DNA of 64,000 bases from Kribbella caucasensis (GTDB taxonomy: Bacteria; Actinomycetota; Actinomycetes; Propionibacteriales; Kribbellaceae), in assembly GCF_004361855.1 (NCBI RefSeq), contig NZ_SNWQ01000001.1, forward strand, positions 434,001-498,000. The letters run 5' to 3'. The position numbers and the translations under genes are program-made. The notes beneath the pieces were generated by a model. It saw only the letters and a list, made by a program, of their open reading frames with translations. It made no database searches and was not told where the DNA came from. Positions 44,029 to 53,049 of the stretch are shown in pieces (position 1 is the first letter of the stretch; the number at the start of each line of letters is the position of its first letter).

Positions 44029-44919
44029 TCAGGCGGTGGTGAGTGTCTTGGTCCGGCTTGTGGTGGCGTCCTTTCGGTGGTGGCGTTCGATCGACTGGCC
44101 CCAGGTGGTGCCGGTGAGCATGAGGACTGCGCCGATCAAGGCCGGGATGGTGAGTCTTTCGTCGCCGAGGCAGATGCCGATGGCAACGGCCCAGACTGGT
44201 TCGGTGCCGAGCAGGAGGCTGGCTCGGCTGGCGGAGGTACGTTGGATCGCCCAGGTCTGGGCCAGGAAGGCGAAAACGCTGCAGAACAAGGCGAGATAGA
44301 TCAGCTGCAGCCAGGTCGTGGTGCCCGCGTTGACGGGCAGGTGAGAAATGGCCGGCACCGCGAAGAGCGCCGTACCGACGAGCGTCTGAACCGTCGTGAG
44401 CTGCAGAGGTCGCAGGTCGCGGCCGGTGGTGAGGCGACCGACGAGGGCGACATGCGCGGCGCGGACGACGGCTGCGGCGAGCATGAGCAGGTCGCCCGTG
44501 CCGGGAGTGTGGAGGCCGTCGCCGGACATGAGCAGGCCGACTGCGATGACGCAGAGTCCGGCTGCGAGGAAGAACCTGGGTGGCATCCGGCGGCGATCCA
44601 TCAGGGGCGTGATGACGAGAGTCAGGCTGATGATCAGCCCGGCGTTGGCCGCGCTGGTGTGCGTGACGCCGTACGTCTCCAGTACCAGGACGGCCGCCTG
44701 GCTGAGCCCGAGTAGCCCGCCGACCTTGAGCTCGCCTCGGTTGATGCGGGACGCGAAGACGAGCAACGCCAGGCACGCGATCGCGGAGATGCCGTAGCGC
44801 AGGAAGAGAACCGTCAGCACGGGTGTGCTGCCGGTGACGGTCTTGGCCGCGAGGTAGCTCGAACCCCAGACGACGGCGACAAGCAGCAAGACAGCGTCAG
44901 TACGGCGGGATCCGGGCAT
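44029..44919 (-). CDS. EamA/DMT family transporter
   Basis: A 296-residue protein with ten predicted membrane helices, beginning MPGSRRTDAVLLLVAVVWGS; the ATG at 44919 has GGAG just upstream. The EamA signature appears in both halves. It is divergent from a LysR regulator with a palindromic site between them, so the regulator probably controls this exporter. Amino acids or related metabolites are typical substrates. Ends 23 nt before the FAD-oxidase pseudogene start. Confidence 0.88.
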   Translation of the reverse strand: MPGSRRTDAVLLLVAVVWGSSYLAAKTVTGSTPVLTVLFLRYGISAIACLALLVFASRINRGELKVGGLLGLSQAAVLVLETYGVTHTSAANAGLIISLTLVITPLMDRRRMPPRFFLAAGLCVIAVGLLMSGDGLHTPGTGDLLMLAAAVVRAAHVALVGRLTTGRDLRPLQLTTVQTLVGTALFAVPAISHLPVNAGTTTWLQLIYLALFCSVFAFLAQTWAIQRTSASRASLLLGTEPVWAVAIGICLGDERLTIPALIGAVLMLTGTTWGQSIERHHRKDATTSRTKTLTTA

Positions 44920-44977
44920 GGCTCCAACCGTGATGGCTCGAGACGTTGAAGCCAAGCACCAACTTCTAAAGCGACCT

Positions 44978-44992
44978 TGTAGTGGAGCTACA
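44978..44992. promoter_or_regulatory. Candidate LysR operator
   Basis: TGTAGTGGAGCTACA has perfect 5-bp inverted arms around a 5-bp centre, with T and A ends as in LysR-type boxes. It lies in the 75-bp gap between the divergent DMT and LysR genes, ending just before the LysR start, where autorepression and activation of the partner would both be possible. Confidence 0.5.
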
Positions 44993-44994
44993 GT

Positions 44995-45903
44995 GTGGAG
45001 ATGGACGAGCGGCAGTTGCGGGTACTGCGTGAGGTCGGTGAGCTGGGGAGTGTGACCGCGGCGGCGGAGGCGTTGCTGGTGACGCCGTCGGCGATCTCAC
45101 AACAGTTGCGCCTGCTGCAGCGGTCGATCCCGGTGCCACTGACCGAACGCGACGGGCGCCGAGTGGTTCTCACCGCTGCGGGTCGTGCGCTCGCCGGCGC
45201 GGCAGCGGACGTGGAGAGCGCGCTGGCCCGAGCGCGGCACACCGTCGACGAGTTCGTTGAGCAGCCCGACAGCGTTGTGTCCATTGCCGCCTTTCACAGT
45301 GCTGCGGCAGCCTTCTATCCGCATTTGCTGCGTGGTGATGGTGTCGCGCGGCTTGCTCTGCATGACGAGGACGTCCCGCAGGACGAGTTCCCACTGCTGA
45401 CGCGCGAGTACGACCTGGTGCTGGCGCATCGACTCGATCACGGCGCCGCCTGGCCGGATACCGTAGCGGTCACCTCGCTGCTCCACGAGCCGCTGGACGT
45501 CGCCGTACCTGCCGATCATCCGCTAGCCGCCAAGCGGCAACTCACTCCACGCGATGTCGCCGGCGAACCCTGGATCACCGTCCACGACGGCTTCCCCCTG
45601 ATGGCCACCATCGAGGCCATCGGTGCCGCCGCCAACCAACGCCTCGACCTCGTCCACCGGATCAACGAGTTCGCCGTGGTCGCCGAGGTGGTGGCGGCCG
45701 GTGGCGGTATCGCTCTGATGCCCCGCTGGACAGCCCGCCACCATCCCGCCGTGGTACTCCGTCCCCTCCGCGGCGTCCACGCCCGCCGCCACATCGACGT
45801 ACTCCACCGCCCCGAACGCACCGCCCGCAAAGCAGTCCGATCCGTCCTGACCAACCTCCACCACGCCGCCACACATATCCGCCGCACAGACCCCGAGCCG
45901 TAG
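44995..45903 (+). CDS. LysR family transcriptional regulator
   Basis: A 302-residue regulator. The N-terminal winged helix (about 3-62: VTAAAEALLVTPSAISQQLRL) precedes a type 2 periplasmic-binding-like effector domain (about 90-290). The start is GTG at 44995 or the ATG two codons later; there is no strong ribosome-binding site. Divergent from an EamA transporter with a palindrome between them, the classic regulator-target pair. Helix 3 and the following strand are well conserved; ligand unknown. Confidence 0.9.
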   Translation: MEMDERQLRVLREVGELGSVTAAAEALLVTPSAISQQLRLLQRSIPVPLTERDGRRVVLTAAGRALAGAAADVESALARARHTVDEFVEQPDSVVSIAAFHSAAAAFYPHLLRGDGVARLALHDEDVPQDEFPLLTREYDLVLAHRLDHGAAWPDTVAVTSLLHEPLDVAVPADHPLAAKRQLTPRDVAGEPWITVHDGFPLMATIEAIGAAANQRLDLVHRINEFAVVAEVVAAGGGIALMPRWTARHHPAVVLRPLRGVHARRHIDVLHRPERTARKAVRSVLTNLHHAATHIRRTDPEP

Positions 45904-45943
45904 CAACCATCCGACCAACCACTGCCGGCGTCTCAGACAAGGA

Positions 45944-46213
45944 TCAGCGGCAGAGCGGGGTCCAGCTTGCCTGGTCGGATTGCTCAGCGAAGGCGCGATC
46001 GAGCTCGCGTTCCGCCCACGCCCCGTCGGCGCCGGCGGGCGCACCCCGGTCGGCGTCCCACCCAGCGAAGAGTGCATCCATGGCGGCACCCGGAACAAGG
46101 CGTGACGCGATGTACGACGAGACCGACCGCGCCTCACCGCGCTCAACGGCGGCCTCGATCGTGTCGACGAGGTCCTCCGGGAGAGCGATCGAGATCTGAC
46201 GAGTCTTACTCAT
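45944..46213 (-). CDS. Ribbon-helix-helix antitoxin-like protein, no partner toxin
   Basis: An 89-residue protein. Its N-terminus (TRQISIALPEDLVDTIEAAV, then RSVSSYIASRL) is a ribbon-helix-helix DNA-binding fold as in ParD/CopG antitoxins, and the C-terminal 40 residues are the acidic, Trp-containing toxin-binding-like tail (FAGWDADRG... WAERELDRAF). In type II systems the toxin gene follows directly; here the convergent LysR gene begins 40 bp after the stop, so no toxin is encoded. The ATG at 46213 is chosen for the conserved start. Confidence 0.75.
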   Translation of the reverse strand: MSKTRQISIALPEDLVDTIEAAVERGEARSVSSYIASRLVPGAAMDALFAGWDADRGAPAGADGAWAERELDRAFAEQSDQASWTPLCR

Positions 46214-46325
46214 GTAGCCATCATCGCCGACCTCGAGAGGTTGTGCCGCGATTAAGCACAAGGTCACCGCCGTGTTGGCGCCTGCCGCGAACTCCTTGAC
46301 GGGGACAAGGGGTATTACTAGAGGC

Positions 46326-47039
46326 GTGACCGATATCCGCCGGGCGGGCGACCGATTCCGGACCGAGAGTGAGTGGCTCGACTCGCACCACTCGTTCTCC
46401 TTCGGCCGGTACTACGACCCGGCGAACGTCGGCTTCGGCCTGCTGCTCGTGCACAACGACGAAGTGGTTGCCCCCGGCACCGGATTCGACACGCATCCGC
46501 ACCAGGACCTGGAGATCGTCACCTGGGTACTGCGAGGCGCTCTCGTGCACCAGGACTCCGAAGGGCACAACGGCATCGTCTACCCCGGTCTCGCCCAACG
46601 GATGAGCGCCGGCTCCGGGATCCAGCACTCGGAGAAGAACGACGCCGGCGAACCGGTCCGGTACATCCAGATGTGGGTCCGGCCGGACGAGCTCGACCTC
46701 GACCCGTCGTACCAGCAGGCCGAGGTAGGCAACAGCCTGGCGACGGGTGAGCTCGTCCCGATCGCGTCCGGCCTGGCCAAGCACGAGGGCAGCAGCGCGA
46801 TCCGGATCAACCAGCAGGACGCCGGGATGTCCGTCGCACGACTCCAACCCGGCAAGGCGATCCAGCTGCCGACAGCGCCGTACGTACACCTGTTCGTTGC
46901 CCTTGGCGCCGTTTCACTGGAAGGAGCAGGCGACCTCGGTACGGCGGACGCGGCGCGCGTGGTCGCCGCCGACGGTCAACGGGTCACCGCCGGACCGGAC
47001 GGCGCCGAGGTCCTCGTCTGGGAGATGCACTCCCGCTGA
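46326..47039 (+). CDS. Pirin family protein
   Basis: A 237-residue bicupin starting at GTG after AGAGG. The N-terminal cupin holds the metal ligands in THPHQDLEIVTWVL (His, His) and GSGIQHSEKND (His, Glu). This matches YhhW-type pirins, some of which have quercetin 2,3-dioxygenase activity; others act as redox-sensing regulators. Convergent with the mutarotase-like gene, six bases apart. Metal site complete. Confidence 0.9.
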   Translation: MTDIRRAGDRFRTESEWLDSHHSFSFGRYYDPANVGFGLLLVHNDEVVAPGTGFDTHPHQDLEIVTWVLRGALVHQDSEGHNGIVYPGLAQRMSAGSGIQHSEKNDAGEPVRYIQMWVRPDELDLDPSYQQAEVGNSLATGELVPIASGLAKHEGSSAIRINQQDAGMSVARLQPGKAIQLPTAPYVHLFVALGAVSLEGAGDLGTADAARVVAADGQRVTAGPDGAEVLVWEMHSR

Positions 47040-47045
47040 AGAAAC

Positions 47046-47372
47046 TCAGTCCTGTTCCGACATCGTCCAGACATGGCGCAGCGACTGGCCGGCCAGGCCG
47101 TCCGGGTTCTGGGCGAAGCCTTCGACGAACCGGCTCATGTGCTGCTGCCAACGCTGGTCCACCGGCTCGTCCCGGAGCTGCGCGACCGCGGCCTCGAAGT
47201 CGTCGCACTCGACCAGGTGGAACAGATCCCGGCCGCTGCGCCAGATGGACCAGTCCCGGATCCCGGCCGCGCGCATGACCGCGATCAGCTCGGGCCAGAC
47301 GCGGGCGTGCTCGATCTCGTAGGCCTCTTCGGTGCCGGGAATGAGCCGGCTGTGCAGCGCTAGGCGGGTCAC
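47046..47372 (-). CDS. L-rhamnose mutarotase-like protein
   Basis: A 108-residue protein of the RhaM/RhaU family (PF05336), with ALHSRLIPGTEEAYEIEHAR, WPELIAVMRAAGIRDWSIW and a C-terminal DQRWQQHMSRFVE. The dimeric ferredoxin-like fold interconverts anomers of rhamnose or fucose. The GTG at 47372 has no ribosome-binding site but lies eight bases after TATTCT, so the mRNA may be leaderless. No other rhamnose genes are adjacent, though a sugar-acid operon begins at 62.7 kb. Confidence 0.85.
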   Translation of the reverse strand: MTRLALHSRLIPGTEEAYEIEHARVWPELIAVMRAAGIRDWSIWRSGRDLFHLVECDDFEAAVAQLRDEPVDQRWQQHMSRFVEGFAQNPDGLAGQSLRHVWTMSEQD

Positions 47373-47409
47373 AAGCGAGCAGAATACGCCCCTGCCGCGC
47401 GCCGGTGAC

Positions 47410-47423
47410 CGAATAGTTATTCG
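47410..47423. promoter_or_regulatory. Palindrome in the mutarotase/VOC divergent region
   Basis: CGAATAGTTATTCG has perfect 6-bp arms around two central bases. It is AT-rich in a very GC-rich context and lies about 40 bp upstream of the mutarotase-like gene and 88 bp upstream of the divergent VOC gene, a position suited to a shared operator. Confidence 0.4.
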
Positions 47424-47510
47424 ATCCTCATGTGATGGTGTCGACGGGGCCGGTGTCGCCTGGCAGGGTTTGGGGGCTGTCTCTGGCAAACGGATTCCGG
47501 GAGTGCATGC

Positions 47511-48299
47511 ATGGTCGAGCGGAACGCGCCGTGGCCGACCGGCACCCCAGCTTGGATAGGGCTGGCCACCGACAATCCCGAGGCGGCCGCCGTGTTCTAC
47601 GGCCTGTTGTTCGGCTGGGATTGCGAGCACCAGGGCGCGCGCGACTACTGGCTCTGCAAGCTCGACGGCGAGGATGTCGGCGGCATCGGGCCGAAGCACC
47701 CGGGGACCGAGCATCTGCCGAGCCGGTGGACGACGTTCCTGGCGACCGACCACGTGGAGCGGACGGCCGAGGCGATCGCCGAACACGGCGGCCGCGTGGT
47801 GCTCGAGCCGAAAGACGTTCCCCCGCACGGTCGGATGGCACTCGCGGTCGACCCGAACCAGGCGATGTTCGGACTCTGGCAGGCCGCCGACCACATCGGC
47901 ATCGAGCGGCGTACCGAACCGGGCCGGCTGGTCTGGAGCGAGGCGCTCAGCCGCCGCGACGACCTCGCCACGGAGTTCTACACCGCCGTGTTCGGTTACC
48001 AGGTCGAGGAGTTCAGCGGCGCCACCCGCGACGACCGGTACGCCGATGCCCGGTACGCCGCGCTGTACGCCGACGACAAACCCGTCGCGGGCGCGGGCGA
48101 GTTCCACCTCGACATGCCGGCCGACACGTCACCGCACTGGCTGCCGTACTTCGTGACGGCCGACACCGACGCGACCGTGGACCAGGTCCAGCGCACCGGC
48201 GGCACACTGCTCGGCCAGCCACTGGACTCCGACTTCGGCCGGCTCGCGGTCCTCCAGGACCCCGAATCGGCCGTCTTCGCCGTGATCCAGCTGGGCTAG
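47511..48299 (+). CDS. Two-domain VOC family protein (CFP30B-like)
   Basis: A 262-residue protein of two glyoxalase/VOC modules, the first beginning TPAWIGLATDNPEAAAVFY and the second GRLVWSEALSRRDDLATEFY. Each has the paired beta-alpha-beta-beta-beta units that form a metal-binding cleft. The closest recognisable group is the mycobacterial 27-kDa antigen CFP30B type, whose reaction is unknown. The ATG follows GGGAG at good spacing. Divergent from the mutarotase-like gene. Confidence 0.85.
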   Translation: MVERNAPWPTGTPAWIGLATDNPEAAAVFYGLLFGWDCEHQGARDYWLCKLDGEDVGGIGPKHPGTEHLPSRWTTFLATDHVERTAEAIAEHGGRVVLEPKDVPPHGRMALAVDPNQAMFGLWQAADHIGIERRTEPGRLVWSEALSRRDDLATEFYTAVFGYQVEEFSGATRDDRYADARYAALYADDKPVAGAGEFHLDMPADTSPHWLPYFVTADTDATVDQVQRTGGTLLGQPLDSDFGRLAVLQDPESAVFAVIQLG

Positions 48300-48440
48300 G
48301 ACGACAACTTCACACCCGCCGACGGCGTCGTACCACTGTGCCCGGGACTGCCCAGGTTTGAGGATTTCCCCCTCGTGGCAGGCTGGGCACGCCGAGACTG
48401 TTCGGGATGTCAAAACCGTCACCGTGCGAGAGTGGAGACC

Positions 48441-50348
48441 GTGAAGCGTACTGCCGCCATTGTCAGTCTGAGTGCCCTCCTGATCACCGCCGGTTGTTCC
48501 GACAGCACGCCGGACAGCGGTGGGAAGACGGACCCCAACGACGAGAAGCAGGCATCCGCCGCAGTGGTCAAGGCGTTCGCGGCCGGCTGGGTGAAGGCCT
48601 GGGCGCCGGACGGCAAGCCCACCGAGGCCGCCGCCCTGACCGATGCCCCGGCCACCTTCGGCCCCCGGCTGGACGACGTCGACAGCGCCCTGGTCGCGCA
48701 GTCCGTCGCCGTTACACCACAGGGTGAGCCGAACTGCACAGACGGTTCCAACTGCACGCAGGAGCTCGCGGTGGAAGCGGTTCTGCGCGGCATCGGCACG
48801 ATGAAGTGGACCAGTACGGCGACCGCCGTGAAGACCGGTGACGCCTGGAAGATCAAGGCATCTGGCGACACCATCTACCCGGGTCTCGGCGACGCGAACT
48901 ACCTCAAGCGCGTCCGCACGTTGCCGGCCCGCGCCTCGATCCTCGACCGCACGGGCAAACCGCTGACGTCGAACCGGCCGGTCGTGATCATCGGTGTCGC
49001 ATCGGGTAACAAGGCCACCGCGGCGACGTACGCGGCCTTCACGAAGTACCTCGACGTCGACGGCACCAAGCTGTGGAACCGGGCCAAGTCGTCGCCGGCC
49101 GGCCAGTTCGTCGACGCGATCACGATCCGGGCCGAGGAGTGGGACACGCTCCGGCCGAAGTTCGCCAACCTGCCCGGTGTACTGACGATGGGCGGCACGC
49201 AGTCGCTGCCGGAGAGTTCGACGTTCGGCCGGTCGGTGATCGGCACGATGAAGACGGCGACCGCGGAGACGCTGAAGAACGCCGGTCCGACCGCATCCAC
49301 CCAGGACCAGGTCGGCACCACCGGCCTGCAGTACTCGTACCAGCAGCAGCTCGCCGGCACCCCCGGCGGCACCGTCACCCTCCGCGACGGCAAGACCAAG
49401 ATGGCGATCAAGGAGGTCTTCAAGCAGGAGGGCAAGGCCGGTACGCCGGTCCGGACCACGCTCGACACCAACCTCCAGCGGTACGCCGAGGCCGCGCTCG
49501 CGACCAGCAAACTGCCCGCGTCCCTGGTGGCGGTCCAGGCGTCGACCGGGCAGATCCTGGCCGCCGCGAACGGGCCGACCGCGACGAACTACAACCGCGC
49601 CTTCCAGGGCCACTACGCGCCGGGCTCGACGATGAAGGTCGTCACCTCGGCCGCGCTGATGGGCACCGGGCTGACCGCGAGCTCGCCGCTGACCTGCTCG
49701 AACACGATCAACGTGTTCGGCAAGACGTTCAAGAACTACGACGGGCTCGCGGCGTACGGCGCCGGCACCATGGAGAAGGCGCTCAACCAGTCCTGCAACA
49801 CCGCCTTCATCTCCCAGCACGGCCGGCTGCCGGCCGACGGGATGACGAAGGCGGCCGCGATGTTCGGCTTCGGCCAGGACCTGAAGCTGTCGATTCCCGC
49901 GTACGGCGGGGAGGTCCCGGCACCGAAGGACGACGTCGCCGAGGCGGCCTCGATGATCGGCCAGGGCACGGTGACGGCCAGCCCGCTGCAGATGGCGATG
50001 GTGGCCGGCACGGTCAAGAACGGCACCGCCCTGAAGCCCGTACTGGTTCCCGGCAAGGACCCGGCCGGGCCTGCCGCCGCAGCGTTGCCCCCGGCAACTG
50101 CCAACGCGCTGCGCACGATGATGCGGACGACCGTGACCGGTGGAACCGCAAAGGTCCTGGCCGCGAACGGCGCGGTGTCGGCCAAGACCGGTACCGCCGA
50201 GGTCGTCTCCAACGGCAAGGTGATCACCAACGGCTGGATGGTCGGCTATCGCGGCGACGTGGCCTTCGCCGTCATCGTCGAAGGCGGCGCCTCCGGCGCC
50301 AAGGCCGCCGGCCCGATCCTGAAGAACTTCCTCACCCGCTTCAAGTGA
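48441..50348 (+). CDS. Penicillin-binding transpeptidase lipoprotein
   Basis: A 635-residue protein starting at GTG after GGAG. A lipobox (LITAGC) makes it a lipoprotein anchored outside the membrane. An NTF2-like domain (about 38-140, MecA-N type) comes next, then a dimerisation segment and the transpeptidase domain with Ser396/Lys399 (GSTMK), the SxN box Ser451-Cys-Asn453 and KTG at 582-584. It cross-links peptidoglycan. The architecture is that of PbpA-related class B enzymes with a MecA-like N-domain. Stands alone; convergent with the EccA-like gene. Confidence 0.92.
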   Translation: MKRTAAIVSLSALLITAGCSDSTPDSGGKTDPNDEKQASAAVVKAFAAGWVKAWAPDGKPTEAAALTDAPATFGPRLDDVDSALVAQSVAVTPQGEPNCTDGSNCTQELAVEAVLRGIGTMKWTSTATAVKTGDAWKIKASGDTIYPGLGDANYLKRVRTLPARASILDRTGKPLTSNRPVVIIGVASGNKATAATYAAFTKYLDVDGTKLWNRAKSSPAGQFVDAITIRAEEWDTLRPKFANLPGVLTMGGTQSLPESSTFGRSVIGTMKTATAETLKNAGPTASTQDQVGTTGLQYSYQQQLAGTPGGTVTLRDGKTKMAIKEVFKQEGKAGTPVRTTLDTNLQRYAEAALATSKLPASLVAVQASTGQILAAANGPTATNYNRAFQGHYAPGSTMKVVTSAALMGTGLTASSPLTCSNTINVFGKTFKNYDGLAAYGAGTMEKALNQSCNTAFISQHGRLPADGMTKAAAMFGFGQDLKLSIPAYGGEVPAPKDDVAEAASMIGQGTVTASPLQMAMVAGTVKNGTALKPVLVPGKDPAGPAAAALPPATANALRTMMRTTVTGGTAKVLAANGAVSAKTGTAEVVSNGKVITNGWMVGYRGDVAFAVIVEGGASGAKAAGPILKNFLTRFK

Positions 50349-50363
50349 CCGGCCGCACCGCCG

Positions 50364-52085
50364 TCAGAAACTCAGGATCTCCTGGATGGCGGTGCGGAGG
50401 TCGGGGCCGTCGAGGGTGACCAGGTCCAGGTCGCTGGGGACGCCGGGTGAGTGGAAGAGCCGGAGGTCGCGGTGTTTGCCGGCGGATTCCAGCACGGTGC
50501 GGATGAAGCGGGCGTTGCCGAGTTCGTCGATCCGGCCGTTGGAGCAGACCTGGTCGAGTACGGCGGTCAGGCTCAGCATCCCCGAGTCGGTCATGTGGTC
50601 GCCTCGGCTGTCGACCAGCCGGTACGCGATCTCGCGCAACTGGTCGGCGGTGTAGCGGGGGAAGTCGATCCGGGAGGAGAACCGGCTGCGCAGACCCGGG
50701 TTCGCCTCCAGGAACTCCGCCATCGGCTCCTGGTACCCGGCCACGATCACCACCAGCCGGTCCCGGTCGTCCTCCATCCGCTTCAGCAACGTGTCGATCG
50801 CCTCGGTGCCGAAGTCGTTGCCGGACTGCTTCTTCCGCAACGCGTACGCCTCGTCGATGAACAGCACGCCGTCGAGCGCGGAGTCGACCACCTCGTTCGT
50901 CTTCACGGCGGTCTGGCCGATGAACTCCGCCACCAGGCCGGACCGATCGGTCTCGACCACCGTTTCCGACGCGAGCAGCCCGAGTGCGCAGTACAGGCGG
51001 GCGACGACGCGGGCGACTGTGGTCTTGCCGGTGCCGGGTGGTCCCGCGAAGATCAGGTGGCCGCCGAGCTTGGCGGTCGGCAGGCCGCGTTCGGCGCGCA
51101 TCAGCCCGGCCCGGACCTGCGCGGCGACCGCGGACACCTGGCGCTTCACGTCCTCCATGCCGACGTTGCGGTCGAGCTCGTTGAGGATGCCCTGGACCGC
51201 GCCCCAGTCCGGCTGCCGGTGCAGCGTCGGTTGCGACGGCGCGCCGCGGCGGATCACCGGCCGATCGCCCGTACGACGCTGCGCCGGGCGGGTGTCGAGC
51301 CTCAGGTCAGGGTTCGCAAGGGCTTCGGCGACCTGCCGGTGCGAGTTGTCCCGGTTGTAGACCCACTCGAACTGCCGGAGGGCCTGCTCCTCCCGGTTCG
51401 TGCCGCGGTAGACGAAACCGAGGTAGTACTCCGCGTCGACCGCGACGTACGGGTTGACCTGCTGGCCGGCCGCGGCCCGGAGTACGGTCTCGGCCTCGCT
51501 CCACTGCTCCAGCATCGCCAGCAGCATGCCTAGCCGGAGCGACGCCTCCGTCCCGAGATGCCCGTCCGACGGGATCTTGCGGAGTTCGGCGATCGCCGCG
51601 TCGAAATTCTTCCGCACCATCGCGACCGCGGCCAGCAGGAACTGGCGGCGGGTCTCCTCGATCACCTGGCCGACCGCCTCGGCGGCTCCGTCGGCGTCGT
51701 TGTCGGCGAGCCGGCGCATCGCCTCGGCGTGCCAGACGTGGTCGGTGGTCTCGAGTGGATTGGTGAACCACCAGCCGGCCCGGAAGCTCGAGCTGAGCCG
51801 GCGCTTGTCCGCGTCCCGCTCCTCGCCGAACCGGGCGATCCCGGCGACCATCTTGTCCAGCGCGGTGCCGTCGTCACCCCCGGCCGCGTGGAAACCGAGC
51901 CAAGCGTCGGTCATCCCCGGATCGAGCTCCACCGCCCGGGTGAACGTGTCGAGCGCGGCCGGCTTGTCCGGCGTACCGGCTTCCTCGCCGGTCTTGGCGA
52001 ACCCGAGCTGCCGCGCACCACGCACCCACAGGCCCCGGGCCCGGCGCCGCGCAAGCAGACCCGCGGACTGCTCAGCCATACCCAT
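50364..52085 (-). CDS. eccA: CbxX/CfqX-type AAA+ ATPase, EccA-like
   Basis: A 573-residue protein with an N-terminal TPR domain (about 1-270) and a C-terminal AAA+ domain: Walker [16 protein letters not shown], Walker [12 protein letters not shown], sensor and arginine-finger region [18 protein letters not shown]. This two-domain layout and length are those of EccA of type VII (ESX) secretion. No other ESX gene (eccB-E, mycP, WXG100) is in the window, so it is either an orphan EccA or a general CbxX-type ATPase. Two nearby ATGs are possible starts (52085, 52079). Confidence 0.82.
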   Translation of the reverse strand: MGMAEQSAGLLARRRARGLWVRGARQLGFAKTGEEAGTPDKPAALDTFTRAVELDPGMTDAWLGFHAAGGDDGTALDKMVAGIARFGEERDADKRRLSSSFRAGWWFTNPLETTDHVWHAEAMRRLADNDADGAAEAVGQVIEETRRQFLLAAVAMVRKNFDAAIAELRKIPSDGHLGTEASLRLGMLLAMLEQWSEAETVLRAAAGQQVNPYVAVDAEYYLGFVYRGTNREEQALRQFEWVYNRDNSHRQVAEALANPDLRLDTRPAQRRTGDRPVIRRGAPSQPTLHRQPDWGAVQGILNELDRNVGMEDVKRQVSAVAAQVRAGLMRAERGLPTAKLGGHLIFAGPPGTGKTTVARVVARLYCALGLLASETVVETDRSGLVAEFIGQTAVKTNEVVDSALDGVLFIDEAYALRKKQSGNDFGTEAIDTLLKRMEDDRDRLVVIVAGYQEPMAEFLEANPGLRSRFSSRIDFPRYTADQLREIAYRLVDSRGDHMTDSGMLSLTAVLDQVCSNGRIDELGNARFIRTVLESAGKHRDLRLFHSPGVPSDLDLVTLDGPDLRTAIQEILSF

Positions 52086-52187
52086 TCCCTCCGTGGATCA
52101 TGCCGCCAGGACCGAGGAGCATCTTCCCATCACAGAGTGTCGGGCGTAGGACGAGGACTGTCGGCGCGGCGGTCTACGGTCGGCCTC

Positions 52188-52595
52188 ATGACTGGCACAG
52201 AGCAGACTCGGGCCGTAGTAGAGCGGTACCTCGAGACGATGACCGGGCGGGATTGGGACGCGTTCAGCACCGTCCTCGCCGAGGATGTGGTGTACGAGCT
52301 CCCGCAGACCAACGAGCGGATCACCGGGCGGGACAAGTACCTCCAGTTCAACCGGGAGTACCCGGGCGACTGGGTGCTCACCGTGACCCGGCTGCTGGTC
52401 GACGGGTCGGCCGCGGCCGCGACGATGAACTTCACCGTCGGTGACGAGGAGATGGTCGGGCTGGTCTACCTGCAGGTGAGCGACGGTCTCGTCAGCCGGG
52501 TGACCGACTTCTGGCCCGAGCCGTACGAACCGCCGGCCGGCCGGGAGCACCTGGTCGAGCGGGTGCCGTCTGAGCTGGACCGGTTCACCGGTTGA
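52188..52595 (+). CDS. SnoaL/NTF2-like protein
   Basis: A 135-residue cone-shaped alpha+beta barrel protein (VVERYLETMTGRDWDAFSTV... VVYELPQTNERITGRD). The family includes polyketide cyclases, ketosteroid-isomerase-like enzymes and non-enzymatic ligand binders; no function can be fixed. TACGGT lies seven bases before the ATG with no ribosome-binding site, so the transcript is probably leaderless. Divergent from eccA. Confidence 0.85.
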   Translation: MTGTEQTRAVVERYLETMTGRDWDAFSTVLAEDVVYELPQTNERITGRDKYLQFNREYPGDWVLTVTRLLVDGSAAAATMNFTVGDEEMVGLVYLQVSDGLVSRVTDFWPEPYEPPAGREHLVERVPSELDRFTG

Positions 52596-52704
52596 TCCCA
52601 GCGCCCCGGTCAGCCGCCTGAGAGTTTCCCGCCCGGCCCCCGGCATCCCTGAGAGTTCCCTGAACACCCGGGATTCCGGCCGTTTCGTCACCTAGGGTGG
52701 TGCA

Positions 52705-53040
52705 ATGGAGACCTTGACCTGCCCCAAGTGCCGTGGCGCGATGCGGTCCTACGAACGCAGCGGCGTCACCGTCGACCAGTGCACGGAATGCCGTGGCATC
52801 TTCCTGGATCGCGGTGAGCTGGAGAAGCTCGTCGACGCGGAGCTGGCGTTCAACGGTGGCGGTCGCCCGCAGCAACCCGTTCCGCCGCAGCAACAGCAGC
52901 CGCGGTACGAGGAGAAGCGGTACGACGACCGCCGCTACGACGACCGGCGGTATGACGACCGCAAGTACGACAACAGCTACGGCAATCAGCAGTACCACAA
53001 GAAGCGGAAGAAGTCGTTCTTCGACGAGCTGTTCGACTGA
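52705..53040 (+). CDS. TFIIB-type zinc-ribbon protein
   Basis: A 111-residue protein. Two CxxC knuckles (CPKCRGAM and CTECRGIF) form an N-terminal zinc ribbon (zf-TFIIB, PF13453), followed by the family's FLDRGELEKLV. A Gln/Pro-rich linker comes next, then four near-identical YDDR/YDN repeats and a basic-aromatic end (KKRKKSFFDELFD). The low-complexity middle is probably disordered; the last residues may be a docking motif. Role unknown. Confidence 0.85.
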   Translation: METLTCPKCRGAMRSYERSGVTVDQCTECRGIFLDRGELEKLVDAELAFNGGGRPQQPVPPQQQQPRYEEKRYDDRRYDDRRYDDRKYDNSYGNQQYHKKRKKSFFDELFD

Positions 53041-53049
53041 TCGGCGCAC

